Positions 34,810 to 43,200 of a stretch of DNA of 64,000 bases are shown in pieces. The notes beneath the pieces were generated by a model. The model was not told where the DNA came from. It worked only from the letters and a program-made list of their open reading frames with translations, and searched no databases. Position numbers and translations under genes: made by a program. Each line of letters opens with the position of its first letter. Within the stretch, counting starts at the first letter, position 1. The stretch comes from Burkholderia guangdongensis (lineage in GTDB: Bacteria; Pseudomonadota; Gammaproteobacteria; Burkholderiales; Burkholderiaceae): the NCBI RefSeq assembly GCF_013403875.1, contig NZ_JACBNX010000005.1, positions 62,001-126,000 on the forward strand, given 5' to 3'.

Positions 34810-35043
34810 ATGGCTGACGCCAATCATAAAACACAACCTTTCGTCACGGAAAGGTTTGTAACCATTCAGGAGTCGCAGCGGTATCGGCGCAAGTGGCGGA
34901 CGGCCACCGGAAAATACATCGAACCAACGTTTTATCCGTGGATAAAGCTTGCCGGACGGTGGATCGAGCATGCGGGGTTCAGTCCGGGGCAGCGGGTCAG
35001 GATCGCGGTCGAGGAAGGGAGGCTGACGATCACCGCGAGCTGA
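34810..35043 (+). CDS. SymE-family type I toxin, second copy
   Basis: A 77-residue SymE-like protein, starting MADAN like its divergent neighbour but otherwise diverged: RYRRKWRTATGKYIEPTFYPWIKLAGRWIEHAGFSPGQRVRIAVEEGRLTITAS. The PWIKLAGRWIEHAGFSPG core is the standard family motif. ATG at 34810 was chosen because AAGGGAG lies 8 nt upstream and aligns with the other symE leader; an upstream in-frame ATG at 34723 precedes the hairpin. Likely silenced by an antisense RNA whose terminator is at 34743-34777. Confidence 0.85.
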   Translation: MADANHKTQPFVTERFVTIQESQRYRRKWRTATGKYIEPTFYPWIKLAGRWIEHAGFSPGQRVRIAVEEGRLTITAS

Positions 35044-35158
35044 TATGGCTCCCCATGTTTGAAATCGGGCCCGCGGTCACACGCTCGTGGCTGGCGGGTT
35101 CTGTTCGTCGCGGTCGACGGTGCCGCGCTGTTAGACGTTCTTGCCGGAGTGATGAGAT

Positions 35159-35435
35159 ATGGCAGTGCAGACAATCAAGCGGTGGGGGCAACAGCCTCGC
35201 CATGTGCATACCGGCCGGTATCGCGGAGGAATTGCATCTGAGCGAAGACCAAGAGATCGAAATTGTCATCACGGATGGTGGCTTCACAGCCATGCCCGCG
35301 ATCAAGGGCTTCAGCTGGGATGAATATCGCAAGCAATTGACGTCGATGAAGGTAGGCGACTTCCATCCGATGCTCGACAAGGGCGCCGCCGTTGGTACTG
35401 ACCTCCGAGATCCATCAACCGAAGATGAATGGTAA
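35159..35435 (+). pseudogene. MazE/AbrB-type antitoxin gene with a frameshift
   Basis: The start frame reads MAVQTIKRWG and is then broken; the next frame continues NSLAMCIPAGIAEELHLSEDQEIEIVITDGG and runs to DPSTEDEW at 35435. Joined, this is a normal AbrB/MazE antitoxin. The break lies in a run of five G at 35184-35188, where four would restore the frame, so one extra base explains it. GGAG sits before the ATG. It could be a real mutation, programmed slippage or a sequencing error. No MazF gene follows. Confidence 0.75.
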
Positions 35436-35520
35436 GGGGACGCCCGTCGATTTTGTCGACTTTAAAGAAGATATCGAGGACCAGTTCACCCAGGACTGGA
35501 CCGCAGTGCGGAGCTATTGA
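35425..35520 (+). pseudogene. Short remnant between the MazE-like and HVO_A0114-like genes
   Basis: A 31-codon frame (MNGKGTPVDFVDFKEDIEDQ...) overlapping the end of the MazE-like gene and ending at TGA 35518-35520, which overlaps the next ATG. GKG and FVDF faintly recall TumE (DUF6516) toxins, usual partners of the downstream regulator, but the piece is too short to be sure. It may be the edge of a deleted toxin gene. Confidence 0.3.
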
Positions 35521-35825
35521 TGAGCAAGATCCAAGTTGAAATCGGTACTGAAGCGGACTTTTTTGCTCGCGGCAAGCGCCTTGCCCAGCAGCTTGACCGA
35601 CGCGAGGTGCCTGCTAAAACCCACATCGTCATGTTTGAAGACCCGGCCGACCTCGCACTGCTGCTGACTCAGGCTCGTATCGGGGTGTTTCGCGCGATCA
35701 AGGAAGGGGCCGCGTCCGTTGCGGTTATCGCGGCCCGGCTGTCGCGCGACCGCAGCGTGGTCAATCGCGATGTTGACGCGCTCTGTCGTGCCGGGCTCGT
35801 GACGGCTGCATGGCTACCGGTCTGA
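35520..35825 (+). CDS. HVO_A0114-type winged-HTH regulator (TumA-like antitoxin)
   Basis: A 101-residue protein: FEDPADLALLLTQARIGVFRAIKEGAASVAVIAARLSRDRSVVNRDVDALCRAGLV is a winged helix-turn-helix with recognition helix near residues 75-88. Proteins of this type serve as antitoxins and autoregulators beside TumE/DUF6516 toxins. The upstream frame overlaps its ATG (TTGATGA), indicating translational coupling to a gene now reduced to a remnant. Its own coding sequence is intact. Confidence 0.75.
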   Translation: MSKIQVEIGTEADFFARGKRLAQQLDRREVPAKTHIVMFEDPADLALLLTQARIGVFRAIKEGAASVAVIAARLSRDRSVVNRDVDALCRAGLVTAAWLPV

Positions 35826-35879
35826 CCGTTGCGCGCGTGAAAGCTGCACGGTTTTCCTGGGATACCAAGCGTGCGCACC

Positions 35880-36173
35880 TCAAATCGCCTGAATATCCCG
35901 TAGCGCCTCGGGATGTTGCACGGCCACGCGCAGCAACGTTCGCGCGGCACCGGTCGGCTCGCGTCGCCCCTGCTCCCATTGCTGAAGCGTGCGAACCGAG
36001 ACGCCAATCAGGTTCGCAAACGCGCTCTGCGAAAGACCTGATTTGATGCGCGCGACCGACGCGACAGTCGGCTCGACGTGGGTGATGCGGCCGACGATGC
36101 CGGCCTTCATCTCGCGGACCGATTGCAGTAGATCCGCTTGGAACTGTTCCATTTCCTTATCTACCTTTTTCAC
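35880..36173 (-). CDS. XRE-type HTH antitoxin of a RelE pair
   Basis: A 97-residue protein. The C-terminal half VASVARIKSGLSQSAFANLIGVSVRTLQQWEQGRREPTGAARTLLRVAVQHPEAL is a standard HTH of the HigA/NadS-like antitoxins, preceded by a helical segment that would wrap the toxin (FQADLLQSVREMKAG). The GTG start at 36173 overlaps the toxin gene by 17 nt, and ATG at 36152 is an alternative. Toxin-first order is typical of higBA/relE-type operons of this subgroup. Intact. Confidence 0.83.
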   Translation of the reverse strand: MKKVDKEMEQFQADLLQSVREMKAGIVGRITHVEPTVASVARIKSGLSQSAFANLIGVSVRTLQQWEQGRREPTGAARTLLRVAVQHPEALRDIQAI

Positions 36174-36480
36174 GGTCGATTTCCTCACGAAGTTGGTTGA
36201 AGAAGCTCGTCGGCAGATCGTCGAACTTCGCTTTCGTGTACGCAATCAGCAGCCAGACTTTACCGTCGTCAAGCACGTTATAGTAGATCACCCGTGCTCC
36301 GCCACGCTTACCCATTCCGGGCCGCGACCATCGCACTTTGCGCACGCCGCTCGTGCCTTTGATGACGTCGCCTGCGAGAGGATTGTTGGCGATCCAATTG
36401 ATGAATTCCTCGCGCTCGTCGTCACACCAAATAGCGTCGGCGTGGCGCCGAAAGATCGGGGTTTCGATGACTGTGTACAT
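36157..36480 (-). CDS. RelE/HigB2-type toxin
   Basis: A 107-residue RelE-fold mRNA interferase: YTVIETPIFRRHADAIWCDDEREEFINWIANNPLAGDVIKGTSGVRKVRWSRPGMGKRGGARVIYYNVLDDGKVWLLIAYTKAKFDDL. The basic RKVRW...GKRGGARVIYY stretch matches the family's RNA-binding and catalytic strands. ATG at 36480 was chosen because the fold starts there and a perfect operator palindrome lies immediately upstream. It is full length, so this is one of the few apparently working type II pairs here. Confidence 0.87.
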   Translation of the reverse strand: MYTVIETPIFRRHADAIWCDDEREEFINWIANNPLAGDVIKGTSGVRKVRWSRPGMGKRGGARVIYYNVLDDGKVWLLIAYTKAKFDDLPTSFFNQLREEIDREKGR

Positions 36481-36483
36481 GCG

Positions 36484-36514
36484 GCCGAATATACGCCAAT
36501 GGCGTATATTCGGC
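36484..36514 (-). promoter_or_regulatory. Perfect palindromic operator of the RelE-type operon
   Basis: Arms GCCGAATATACGCC and GGCGTATATTCGGC, 14 bp each with a 3-nt spacer, end 3 nt upstream of the toxin start codon. TATATT within the arm could serve as -10. Binding by the HTH antitoxin for conditional autorepression is inferred. Confidence 0.75.
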
Positions 36515-36573
36515 AAGCGGCCGCCCCTTCGGGGGCAGGGAACCTCATGCAGCACCATCCATGGAGGGAAGCA

Positions 36574-36807
36574 GTGCATACCACCACGCTCTCATTTCGA
36601 GCCGGCGACGACTTTGTCGAAGAAACGCGCAAATCGGCCACCTTGGCTGGTCTCAAGAGCTCCGACTACATCCGCGAAGCTGTTCGGGAAAAAAACGAGC
36701 GCATGATGGCCGAGCGCATCGCCATGCTGTCACGGCAGCTCAGCGCAAAGCATCTCGCATTCAACGAATCAGTAGAGGACACGCTCGCCGATGGCCTTGA
36801 AAGTTAA
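36574..36807 (+). CDS. Ribbon-helix-helix type antitoxin
   Basis: A 77-residue protein starting at GTG 36574 with GGAGGG 5 nt upstream. HTTTLSFRAGDDFVEETRKSATLAGLKSSDYIREAVREKNERMMAERIAML has the short beta strand and two helices of MetJ/Arc-type antitoxins, followed by a helical toxin-binding tail. Its last codons overlap the next start by 17 nt. It appears intact, whereas the coupled PemK-like toxin is internally deleted. Confidence 0.75.
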   Translation: MHTTTLSFRAGDDFVEETRKSATLAGLKSSDYIREAVREKNERMMAERIAMLSRQLSAKHLAFNESVEDTLADGLES

Positions 36808-36970
36808 ACGTGGCCAGGTATGGGCCGTCGATGAGGCCACCGACCTGCTCGTTGACCAGATTCGGGCCATTTCCAACAAACGGCTGATGGGCGACAAGCC
36901 AATCACCACGCTCAGCACCAACCACATGCGTCGCATCGAGGACGCGCTGCGGATTCTGGTGCAGTTGTAA
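36791..36970 (+). pseudogene. PemK/MazF-like toxin with an internal deletion
   Basis: Only 59 residues. It begins MALKVKRGQVWAVDE, matching the N-terminal strand of PemK/MazF (KRGQVWLV...), and jumps to EATDLLVDQIRAISNKRL, LSTNHMRRIEDALRILVQL, which is the C-terminal third (LVDQIRAID..R). The roughly 50 middle residues that build the barrel and the RNA-binding loop are absent, and the frame is kept. Family members are about 105-115 residues. Catalytic function is very unlikely, but it could still bind its antitoxin. Confidence 0.75.
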
Positions 36971-36983
36971 CTCCCCGAGGGAG

Positions 36984-37226
36984 ATGAAATTGCATACCAC
37001 CCGAGTCTTCAAAAATGGACACTCCCAGGCCGTGCGCATTCCCGCCGACCTGGCCTACGACCGCATGGACGTTGAGCTGGAAATCGAGCGCATCGGCGAC
37101 GAACTGCGTATTCGGCCCGCCCGCCGGTCGCTTGCCGGCGTGCTGAAGAAATTCGCGAGATTCGGGGCGGATTTCATGGCCGAAGGTCGCGGCGATCAGG
37201 AGCAGGCCGAGCGCGAGGCCCCGTAA
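36984..37226 (+). CDS. vapB: VapB/VagC-type AbrB-fold antitoxin
   Basis: An 80-residue protein: KLHTTRVFKNGHSQAVRIPADLAYDRMDVELEIERIGDELRIRPARRSLAGVLKKFARFGADFM is the swapped-hairpin AbrB DNA-binding domain plus the toxin-wrapping tail typical of VagC/VapB. The stop overlaps the ATG of vapC by 1 nt. It is preceded by GGGAG at 36977-36981. Intact, although the toxin is lost. Confidence 0.87.
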   Translation: MKLHTTRVFKNGHSQAVRIPADLAYDRMDVELEIERIGDELRIRPARRSLAGVLKKFARFGADFMAEGRGDQEQAEREAP

Positions 37227-37252
37227 TGGCGCGCTTCATACTCGACACGGGC
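37226..37252 (+). pseudogene. vapC: VapC PIN-domain toxin, reduced to its first codons
   Basis: ATG at 37226 overlaps the vapB stop. MARFILDTG matches the PIN-domain N-terminus with its first catalytic Asp (Asp7; family LDTN). Similarity ends at about 37250, where the sequence becomes the 3' end of the opposing DUF3396-type gene. The rest of the toxin, some 120 residues, is gone. Confidence 0.75.
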
Positions 37253-37253
37253 A

Positions 37254-38372
37254 TTACCCCCCCGGCGGGAATTTCGGTGTCTTGTGCAGTTCAACCCAGT
37301 ACTCGTTGAGTTCATCGGCGGGCACGTTGAAGCGCTGCAACCATGCCTCGCTTGCCACGCTGGTATTGAGCAGCGGCGCGGTGCTGCTCGCGGTGCCGCT
37401 CTGTAGGCTGTTGATCTTGTCGGCGACGATCGCGTGCAACGCATGGTTCAGCAGCACATACGCGGAGGGAGGCGCGGGCGGGACTCCCTTTCCCAAGGCC
37501 ACGCCAGCGACCGGATCTATGCCTGCCTGAATGATCAGGCCGCCATCGTCGAGCGTTGTCTTTCGGTACCAGTCCGGTGGGAGCATCAGGCTATCAGCGC
37601 CGCCCGCCCGCTGAACGAGGTCAGCATTCAGCGCGACCAGCCAGTCGACGGTTTTGATCTTCTCCACCAGGTCACGGAGTCCGGTCCGCATCGGATCGCC
37701 GACGTCGATTCCGGGGCCGTAAAGGCGTCCCCAGAAATATTCGCTCGCTTCGTTCGGCCGACGGCCCATCGGCGGGACGTTCACTCCGTAGCCCGCATGC
37801 CCGTGGACGGTCGGCACGGCTGCAGCAAACTCGGCGAACAGCTTCTCGAACGTGCCCGGGCTGATCTGCAGGAACCGACGCGGTACCGTGAACACCATCA
37901 CGTCGAGGCCCCGGGTACCCATCGCTGCTTGCCAGTCCTCGAGGCAGAAGACAGAGAATTCGTAGAAACCCGCCGCGAGCTTGTGGTCGGCGCTCGTCGT
38001 CGAGGAAACGAGGATCGATTCGCTTGGCAGATCCTTCGCCAAGTGCGGGAATCCAGGCGTCTTGTCGAAGGCGACAGGCTTTGCGCCCTCTTCGTAGAAC
38101 CAGCGCATCGGGCCGGCCGTCGGTACTTCGATTCCACCTTCCTTTGCGGAAGCTTTCTCGTACTCGGTGATTGCCGCGAGGTAGCTGTCGTAGCACTGGA
38201 CGAGCGTTCGCCGTACCTCGCGGGTGTATCCGCCCTTGAAGTACAGTACACCGCGCACGACGAGCGCAGCGCCCACGATTCCCTTCTGGTAGGGCTCTTC
38301 GTACAGGCCGAATGGCAGGGTATCTTGTCGCCGCGGATCTTTGGCCCACGCAATCAGTTCGTCTTTCGTCAT
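37254..38372 (-). CDS. DUF3396-type protein, probable type VI immunity protein
   Basis: A 372-residue soluble protein. Segments such as LPFGLYEEPYQKGIVGAALVVRGVLYFKGGYTREVRRTL, GFYEFSVFCLEDW, TFEKLFAEFAAAVPTVHGHAGYGVN and ALNADLVQRAGGAD resemble the DUF3396 family, often encoded after type VI effectors with PAAR domains as immunity or chaperone-like factors. It lies 5 nt downstream of the VRR-NUC gene, consistent with an effector-immunity pair. The immunity role is inferred from family and context. Confidence 0.65.
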   Translation of the reverse strand: MTKDELIAWAKDPRRQDTLPFGLYEEPYQKGIVGAALVVRGVLYFKGGYTREVRRTLVQCYDSYLAAITEYEKASAKEGGIEVPTAGPMRWFYEEGAKPVAFDKTPGFPHLAKDLPSESILVSSTTSADHKLAAGFYEFSVFCLEDWQAAMGTRGLDVMVFTVPRRFLQISPGTFEKLFAEFAAAVPTVHGHAGYGVNVPPMGRRPNEASEYFWGRLYGPGIDVGDPMRTGLRDLVEKIKTVDWLVALNADLVQRAGGADSLMLPPDWYRKTTLDDGGLIIQAGIDPVAGVALGKGVPPAPPSAYVLLNHALHAIVADKINSLQSGTASSTAPLLNTSVASEAWLQRFNVPADELNEYWVELHKTPKFPPGG

Positions 38373-38377
38373 GGCCT

Positions 38378-38824
38378 TCAGAGGATCGGAATGGGCGATG
38401 GGACTGGGGCTGGCGGCAAACCGAGGGGCGTGCGGTTCAACCCCCTCGGAGTGTCGCCGAAAAGCTCTTCAGTTTCGGAATGCGTCTTTGCCGATCGAGC
38501 AGGCTGCTTCTCACGCTTCTCGTCCCCACATCCACAGTCGGCGCGGCCGAGCGGGGCGTATTTGTCGTCGTCGCCGGCAATCCGACGATAGGCGTCGTCC
38601 TGACCGGGGCCGAAATCGTCGTCGAACTTCATTTCGACGACCGCTCGAATGTTCGATTGTACTGGCGGCTGCGAGGGGTCGTTCACGACCACTACGTCAG
38701 GTCGGCGCGTTTGTATTTTTCCGGCCCGCTTCCCCTCCAGGTAGTCGGCCATCCTGCCCGGCCAACTGTTGCGGATATAGTCCAACAGGTTGTCGTGCGG
38801 CACCAGCGGATCGGCGTCGGACAT
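38378..38824 (-). CDS. VRR-NUC nuclease domain protein, probably a truncated type VI effector
   Basis: 148 residues. RRPDVVVVNDPSQPPVQSN, then IRAVVEMKFDDDFGPGQDDAYRRIAGDDDKYAPLG carries the PD...E-x-K catalytic signature of VRR-NUC nucleases, in the form seen at the C-terminus of PAAR-linked type VI effectors. Here the N-terminal delivery part is missing: the frame starts at ATG 38824, only 15 nt after the glycosyltransferase stop. A Pro-rich tail follows. Either a cut-down effector or a stand-alone nuclease; the adjacent immunity-like gene favours the former. Confidence 0.65.
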   Translation of the reverse strand: MSDADPLVPHDNLLDYIRNSWPGRMADYLEGKRAGKIQTRRPDVVVVNDPSQPPVQSNIRAVVEMKFDDDFGPGQDDAYRRIAGDDDKYAPLGRADCGCGDEKREKQPARSAKTHSETEELFGDTPRGLNRTPLGLPPAPVPSPIPIL

Positions 38825-38839
38825 GATCGGCGACGGCGG

Positions 38840-40129
38840 TTACCCATGCGACATCTGCGCAAGCCGTTCGATGCGTCGATTCCGGTTTGCCAACGCAGCG
38901 TGGAGCAACGTCAGCAATCGTTGAACCTTGACGTCCAGCGCATGGCTGCGTGCTGCCGTCGACGCCGTCGTGCATGCGTGCGCGTAAGCGTCGGCGTCTT
39001 CCCAAAGGCGCTTGAGATGGCTCCACCACGCATCGACGGTCCGTTCGTCCGGTACTTGCCAGTGATCCTTGATGCAGGCTTCGGGAATGTCGAGCACGAC
39101 GCCGCCGCCCGCCAGCGTCTCGGGAATGCCGCCCCGATTGGCGGCGATCACCGGTATGCCGTTGCTCGTCGCCTCGATCAGCACGCGGCCCGCGGCCTCG
39201 AACCAGAACGACGGCATCAGGAGTATCCGTGTCTGTGCATAAATCGGCTTGAGGCTGGTCTGGCGCGGCACGCGTTCGACCTTGTCCAGCAATTGTTCCG
39301 GCAACCCAAGCTTCCTGATCGCGGGAAGGAGCTCCGCGCGGCTTTCCACGACGAGAAAGCGCATGTCCGGGCATTCCCGCGCAGCCCGTTGAAGCAGCGC
39401 CAGGAACAGCGTGACACCTTTTTCCGGCTGTGGATTGACGAACGTGACGTACCGTCGGTCCGCCAGCGGAGATTCCTGCGGCCGGCTGTCGACGAACAGG
39501 CCGACGTTGTGCGCCGTCAGTTGCAGTCGGCTCCTGTATAGCGCCGCCGTGCTGGCCGAGTTGGTGATGACCAAGTCGACCGGCTCGAATGTTTGAAGCC
39601 GTGCGTAATTGCCATTGGCGAGATAGAACACGACCGCCGCGCCGTGGCGCTGTGCCTGGCGCATCAATTCCATGTCGAGCACGAATCCTCCGAACGCGAT
39701 GATCACGTCCGGTTTCGTCTGCCGAAGCCAGGACTCCGCGAGATCCCGAAAATTCAACTCCTCGATCGCGGTCGCGGTCATTCGATGCTGGGATTGCACA
39801 TGCATCATGTGCACCGCGACACCTTGCACTGAACCTCGCCAGACGAGCGGGCCGCCTTGGCGCAAGGCGCCGGGCGTCAGGCCTTGTCCCTCGAGAAAGG
39901 CGGGCAGCTGCTGCCCGTGAGGTGAATCGAAGCAGGTTCCCGACAGCGCGTGGCACTGGACGCCGCGCTCGGCTAGTGCGCGCAGCATGGTCAGGATCGA
40001 CTGGGACGCTCCGCTCGCCGGGTCGATCAGCGCAGTCATCGACAAAAAGCCGACGCGCATCGGGCGGCGTGTTGCGTTGGCGGACTGTGCGGGCGGGGTC
40101 GGTTCGGGGGAAATCGGCTGGTTTTGCAT
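38840..40129 (-). CDS. Glycosyltransferase, GT4-like
   Basis: A 429-residue GT-B glycosyltransferase using a nucleotide-sugar donor. The N-terminal half has MRVGFLSMTALIDPASGASQSILTMLRALAERG and PDVIIAFGGFVLDMELM. The C-terminal donor domain has YVTFVNPQPEKGVTLFLALLQRA and the EX7E-like SFWFEAAGRVLIEATSNGIPVIAANRGGIPETLAGGG. Acceptor and sugar are unknown. It is separated by a terminator from the giant adhesin gene that precedes it on the same strand, so it probably has its own promoter. It may act on the polysaccharide made by the loci to the right or on the adhesin. Confidence 0.85.
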   Translation of the reverse strand: MQNQPISPEPTPPAQSANATRRPMRVGFLSMTALIDPASGASQSILTMLRALAERGVQCHALSGTCFDSPHGQQLPAFLEGQGLTPGALRQGGPLVWRGSVQGVAVHMMHVQSQHRMTATAIEELNFRDLAESWLRQTKPDVIIAFGGFVLDMELMRQAQRHGAAVVFYLANGNYARLQTFEPVDLVITNSASTAALYRSRLQLTAHNVGLFVDSRPQESPLADRRYVTFVNPQPEKGVTLFLALLQRAARECPDMRFLVVESRAELLPAIRKLGLPEQLLDKVERVPRQTSLKPIYAQTRILLMPSFWFEAAGRVLIEATSNGIPVIAANRGGIPETLAGGGVVLDIPEACIKDHWQVPDERTVDAWWSHLKRLWEDADAYAHACTTASTAARSHALDVKVQRLLTLLHAALANRNRRIERLAQMSHG

Positions 40130-40170
40130 GATCAGAAAACAGAGTTTGCGGTCGTCCTACCCATATCCTG

Positions 40171-40202
40171 ATAAAAAAAGGCCAACCTTGCGGTTGGCCT
40201 TT
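40171..40202 (-). terminator. Intrinsic terminator of the giant adhesin gene
   Basis: Arms AAAGGCCAACC and GGTTGGCCTTT with a 4-nt loop. On the minus strand the stem is followed by TTTTTTATC, a good U-run. It lies 52 nt after the adhesin stop codon. Confidence 0.85.
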
Positions 40203-40254
40203 GGGGGCGATCAAACCCGTCTATAACGACATCGACGGGTTAATCAACCGGCGA

Positions 40255-43200
40255 TCAGACGGGGGTGTGGAACTGCACGTTGTCCGCCGTCAGATTCGTC
40301 GTGCCGATCAGCTTGATGCTCATGTCGCCGCTGTCGACCACGCCATTGTGGTTGTAATCAACAATCAGACGGTGGTCTGCGTTGTCGTACACGACACTGA
40401 CCTGATTAGCCGCCGCGCTTGCCAGCGCAAACGATGCATCGACGAAATTATCGAAACTGCCCAGGAATTGCGCAGTCAGAGCGTGCCCGGCGGCTACCTC
40501 AGCTGCAGCCACCACACGCGACAGATCAATGACGTCACCACCGCGGCCAACGGTGAAATTGTTGATCGTGTCGAGCGCCGTGCCGGACGAATCGGCGTTG
40601 CTGGTGTAGACGATCGTGTCCTGAGCATGGCTTGGCCCCGCCACACCAAGGTTGATGGTGTCCGCGCCCACGCCCGAGTAGATCACGTTGCTACCGTTAC
40701 CGACGGTGATGGTGCTGCCGCCGTCACCCGAATCGATCCAGTTGTTACCGTTACCGACGGTGATGGTGTTGCCGCCGGCACCCGCATCGATCCAGTTGTT
40801 ACCGTTACCGACGGTGATGAGGTCGTTACCGGCGCTCGTATGGATGAAGTTGTTGCTGTCACCCAGGGTGATGGTGTTGCTCAGGGCCGAACTGTCGATC
40901 CAGTTCATCCCGGTGCTTTCACCGGCGGAGGTTACCGTCAGCGACGAGCCAATGCCGCTTGAGTGCTCGGCGATCTGGTTGTTGCCCGTACCGATCGTCA
41001 CCGTGTCGTTAGTCGACGCCAGCGCGCCGCCCACCGAAACAATGTTGTTGCCATTGCCGACGATGATGTTGCTATTACCGACGCCGGCGGCGGCGTCGCC
41101 ATTCATGCCCAGGCCGTCAACAGCAATGTACGAATTGTTGTTGCCGGTCGTGACGGTGCTGGCGCCCGATCCGAGGTGAACGACGTTGTCGACCGCCAGA
41201 GTGCCGATCAGGGGCGAACCATTGAACGAAATGCCGCTGACGGTGTGGTACTGAGTGTTAGCGGCAGTGCTATTCGTCAGGTCGATGCTGACAACGCTGG
41301 TCGTGTGGCCCAGTTCGATGTCGTTCGAACCCGCGCCGCCAAAGATCGTCAGGCCGTTGGTGATCGACGTATTGCCGTTGTCGGTGAGCGTGAACGTTCC
41401 GGCCGGGTTGATCGGTTGATCTGTCGCGACGTCATGGACGGCGCTGCTGGGAACGTTCAGGTTGGTCAGGCCGCGGGCATCGATGGTCAGTGCCTCGCCA
41501 CCGTTCACGATGGAACCGTCGGCTCCGAGGCTCAGCGTCGTTCCGAAGCCCTGCGTGCCCGCAACGACATTGACATTCTCGAAGCCGCCTTGCAGCGCGG
41601 TCAGGTCGGCAGCGTAGCCAGTGGCCGTGACGAACAGCGTATTCGTACCGTTGAAACCGTTGAGGTTGAGGATGTCAGCGGACGTCACCTGCGAGTCGTT
41701 CGCGTACACGCTCACCGCGGCCGGGCCGCCATACGTCACCGGATTGATCGTGCTGCTCTCGATCGTGTCGGCACCATTGCTCAGATGAACATTGATGGAC
41801 CCGGTGAAGTCGTTGTTGAACCGGAGCGTGTCGCCTGCACCCGTTGCACCCGTGCCGTTGTCGGACAGCCAGACCGACTGCAGGCCTGCATCGTTCTGCG
41901 CGATCCAGCCCAGCGTCAGATCGTTGTGGCCGTCGGCAAGGTGGAGGTTCTGAATGCCGAACCAGTGGCGGAACAGCGAATCGTCTTGCGTGCCGAGGCT
42001 GCCGGTGCCGCTAATGCCACCGCTTTCCATGATCACCGTGTTGTTGCCGGAGCCGCCGTCCAGAATGTCCGCGGCAGTCAGTTCGTTCCCGTAGCCGATG
42101 ATGATCGTATCGTCGCCGGCGCCAGCGTGGACTTCCGTGATCCCGTCGTTCTGCACGTAGATCGTGTCGTTGCCGGAGCCGGTCGTGATGACCGAGTTGT
42201 GGCTGTACGAGTGGACAGTGTCGTTGCCGTCGGTGCCGCCGTTATTGCCCGTCGTGACCACCGTGCTGCGGTTGCCATTGATGTCCCAGGTCGTGACTTC
42301 ATGATCCAGGCCAAGCGTGATGGTGTCCGTGGTGTTCACCGCGTGCACGCCCGAGCCGACATTGACGCCGGTCGTGACGACGTTGACGCCATTGCCGGCG
42401 GTAACGGTCACGTTGCCTGACGAGTCGTCCCCGTTGAAGGTGTTGGCATTGACAGTGTTGGTGCCATTACCGAGCGTGATCGACGTCGTGCCGTTGAGCG
42501 TCTCCGACGTGACGGTGTTGTTACCGTTTTCGAGCGTGATCGACGTGCCGCCGAGCGCGGTCGACGTGACGGTGTTGTTGCCGTTGCCCAGCGTGATCGA
42601 CGTCGTGCCGTTGACCGCGTCTGCCGAGATGGAGTTGTTGCCGTCCCCCATGTGGACGTTGATGTTGCCAACGTCCGTCCACAGGTTGGCGTAATCGCTC
42701 GACCCGGAGACACCGTTTGCATCGGCGACACCGCCCGCCGTGACCGTGATATCGCCGCCGCCCGATTCGACGTAGAACCAGTTGTCGACGTTGCTGGCAC
42801 TTGCGTCGATCGTCACCGCGCCGATACCGGTCGTGATGTCGTTCGAGCCCGTGCCGGTCGTGATGGTGATGCCGCCGACAGCCGGATGATTGGCGTCGGA
42901 CAGATCCAGCGTCAGGTTGCCGGTCTCGGTGCTCGCATTGATCGTCGACAGTTTGGCAATGTCATTGTTGTTGTACGCCGTGCTGATATTGACGTTGGCG
43001 TTGCCCGAGATGTTCAGCGTCGTCGTGTCGTGGGCAATCACGCTGCGCAGGTTGACGGTGCTGGCGCCGGAGAGGTCGCTGTCGACCGGAACGTAGCTGG
43101 CGTCGAGGTTCAGCGTGCCGACATTCTCGAACGACACATGGGTGTTGGCGCCATGGCTGCCGTAGGTGCTCGTCGTGCCCTCGCCGACGTTGAAGTTGAC

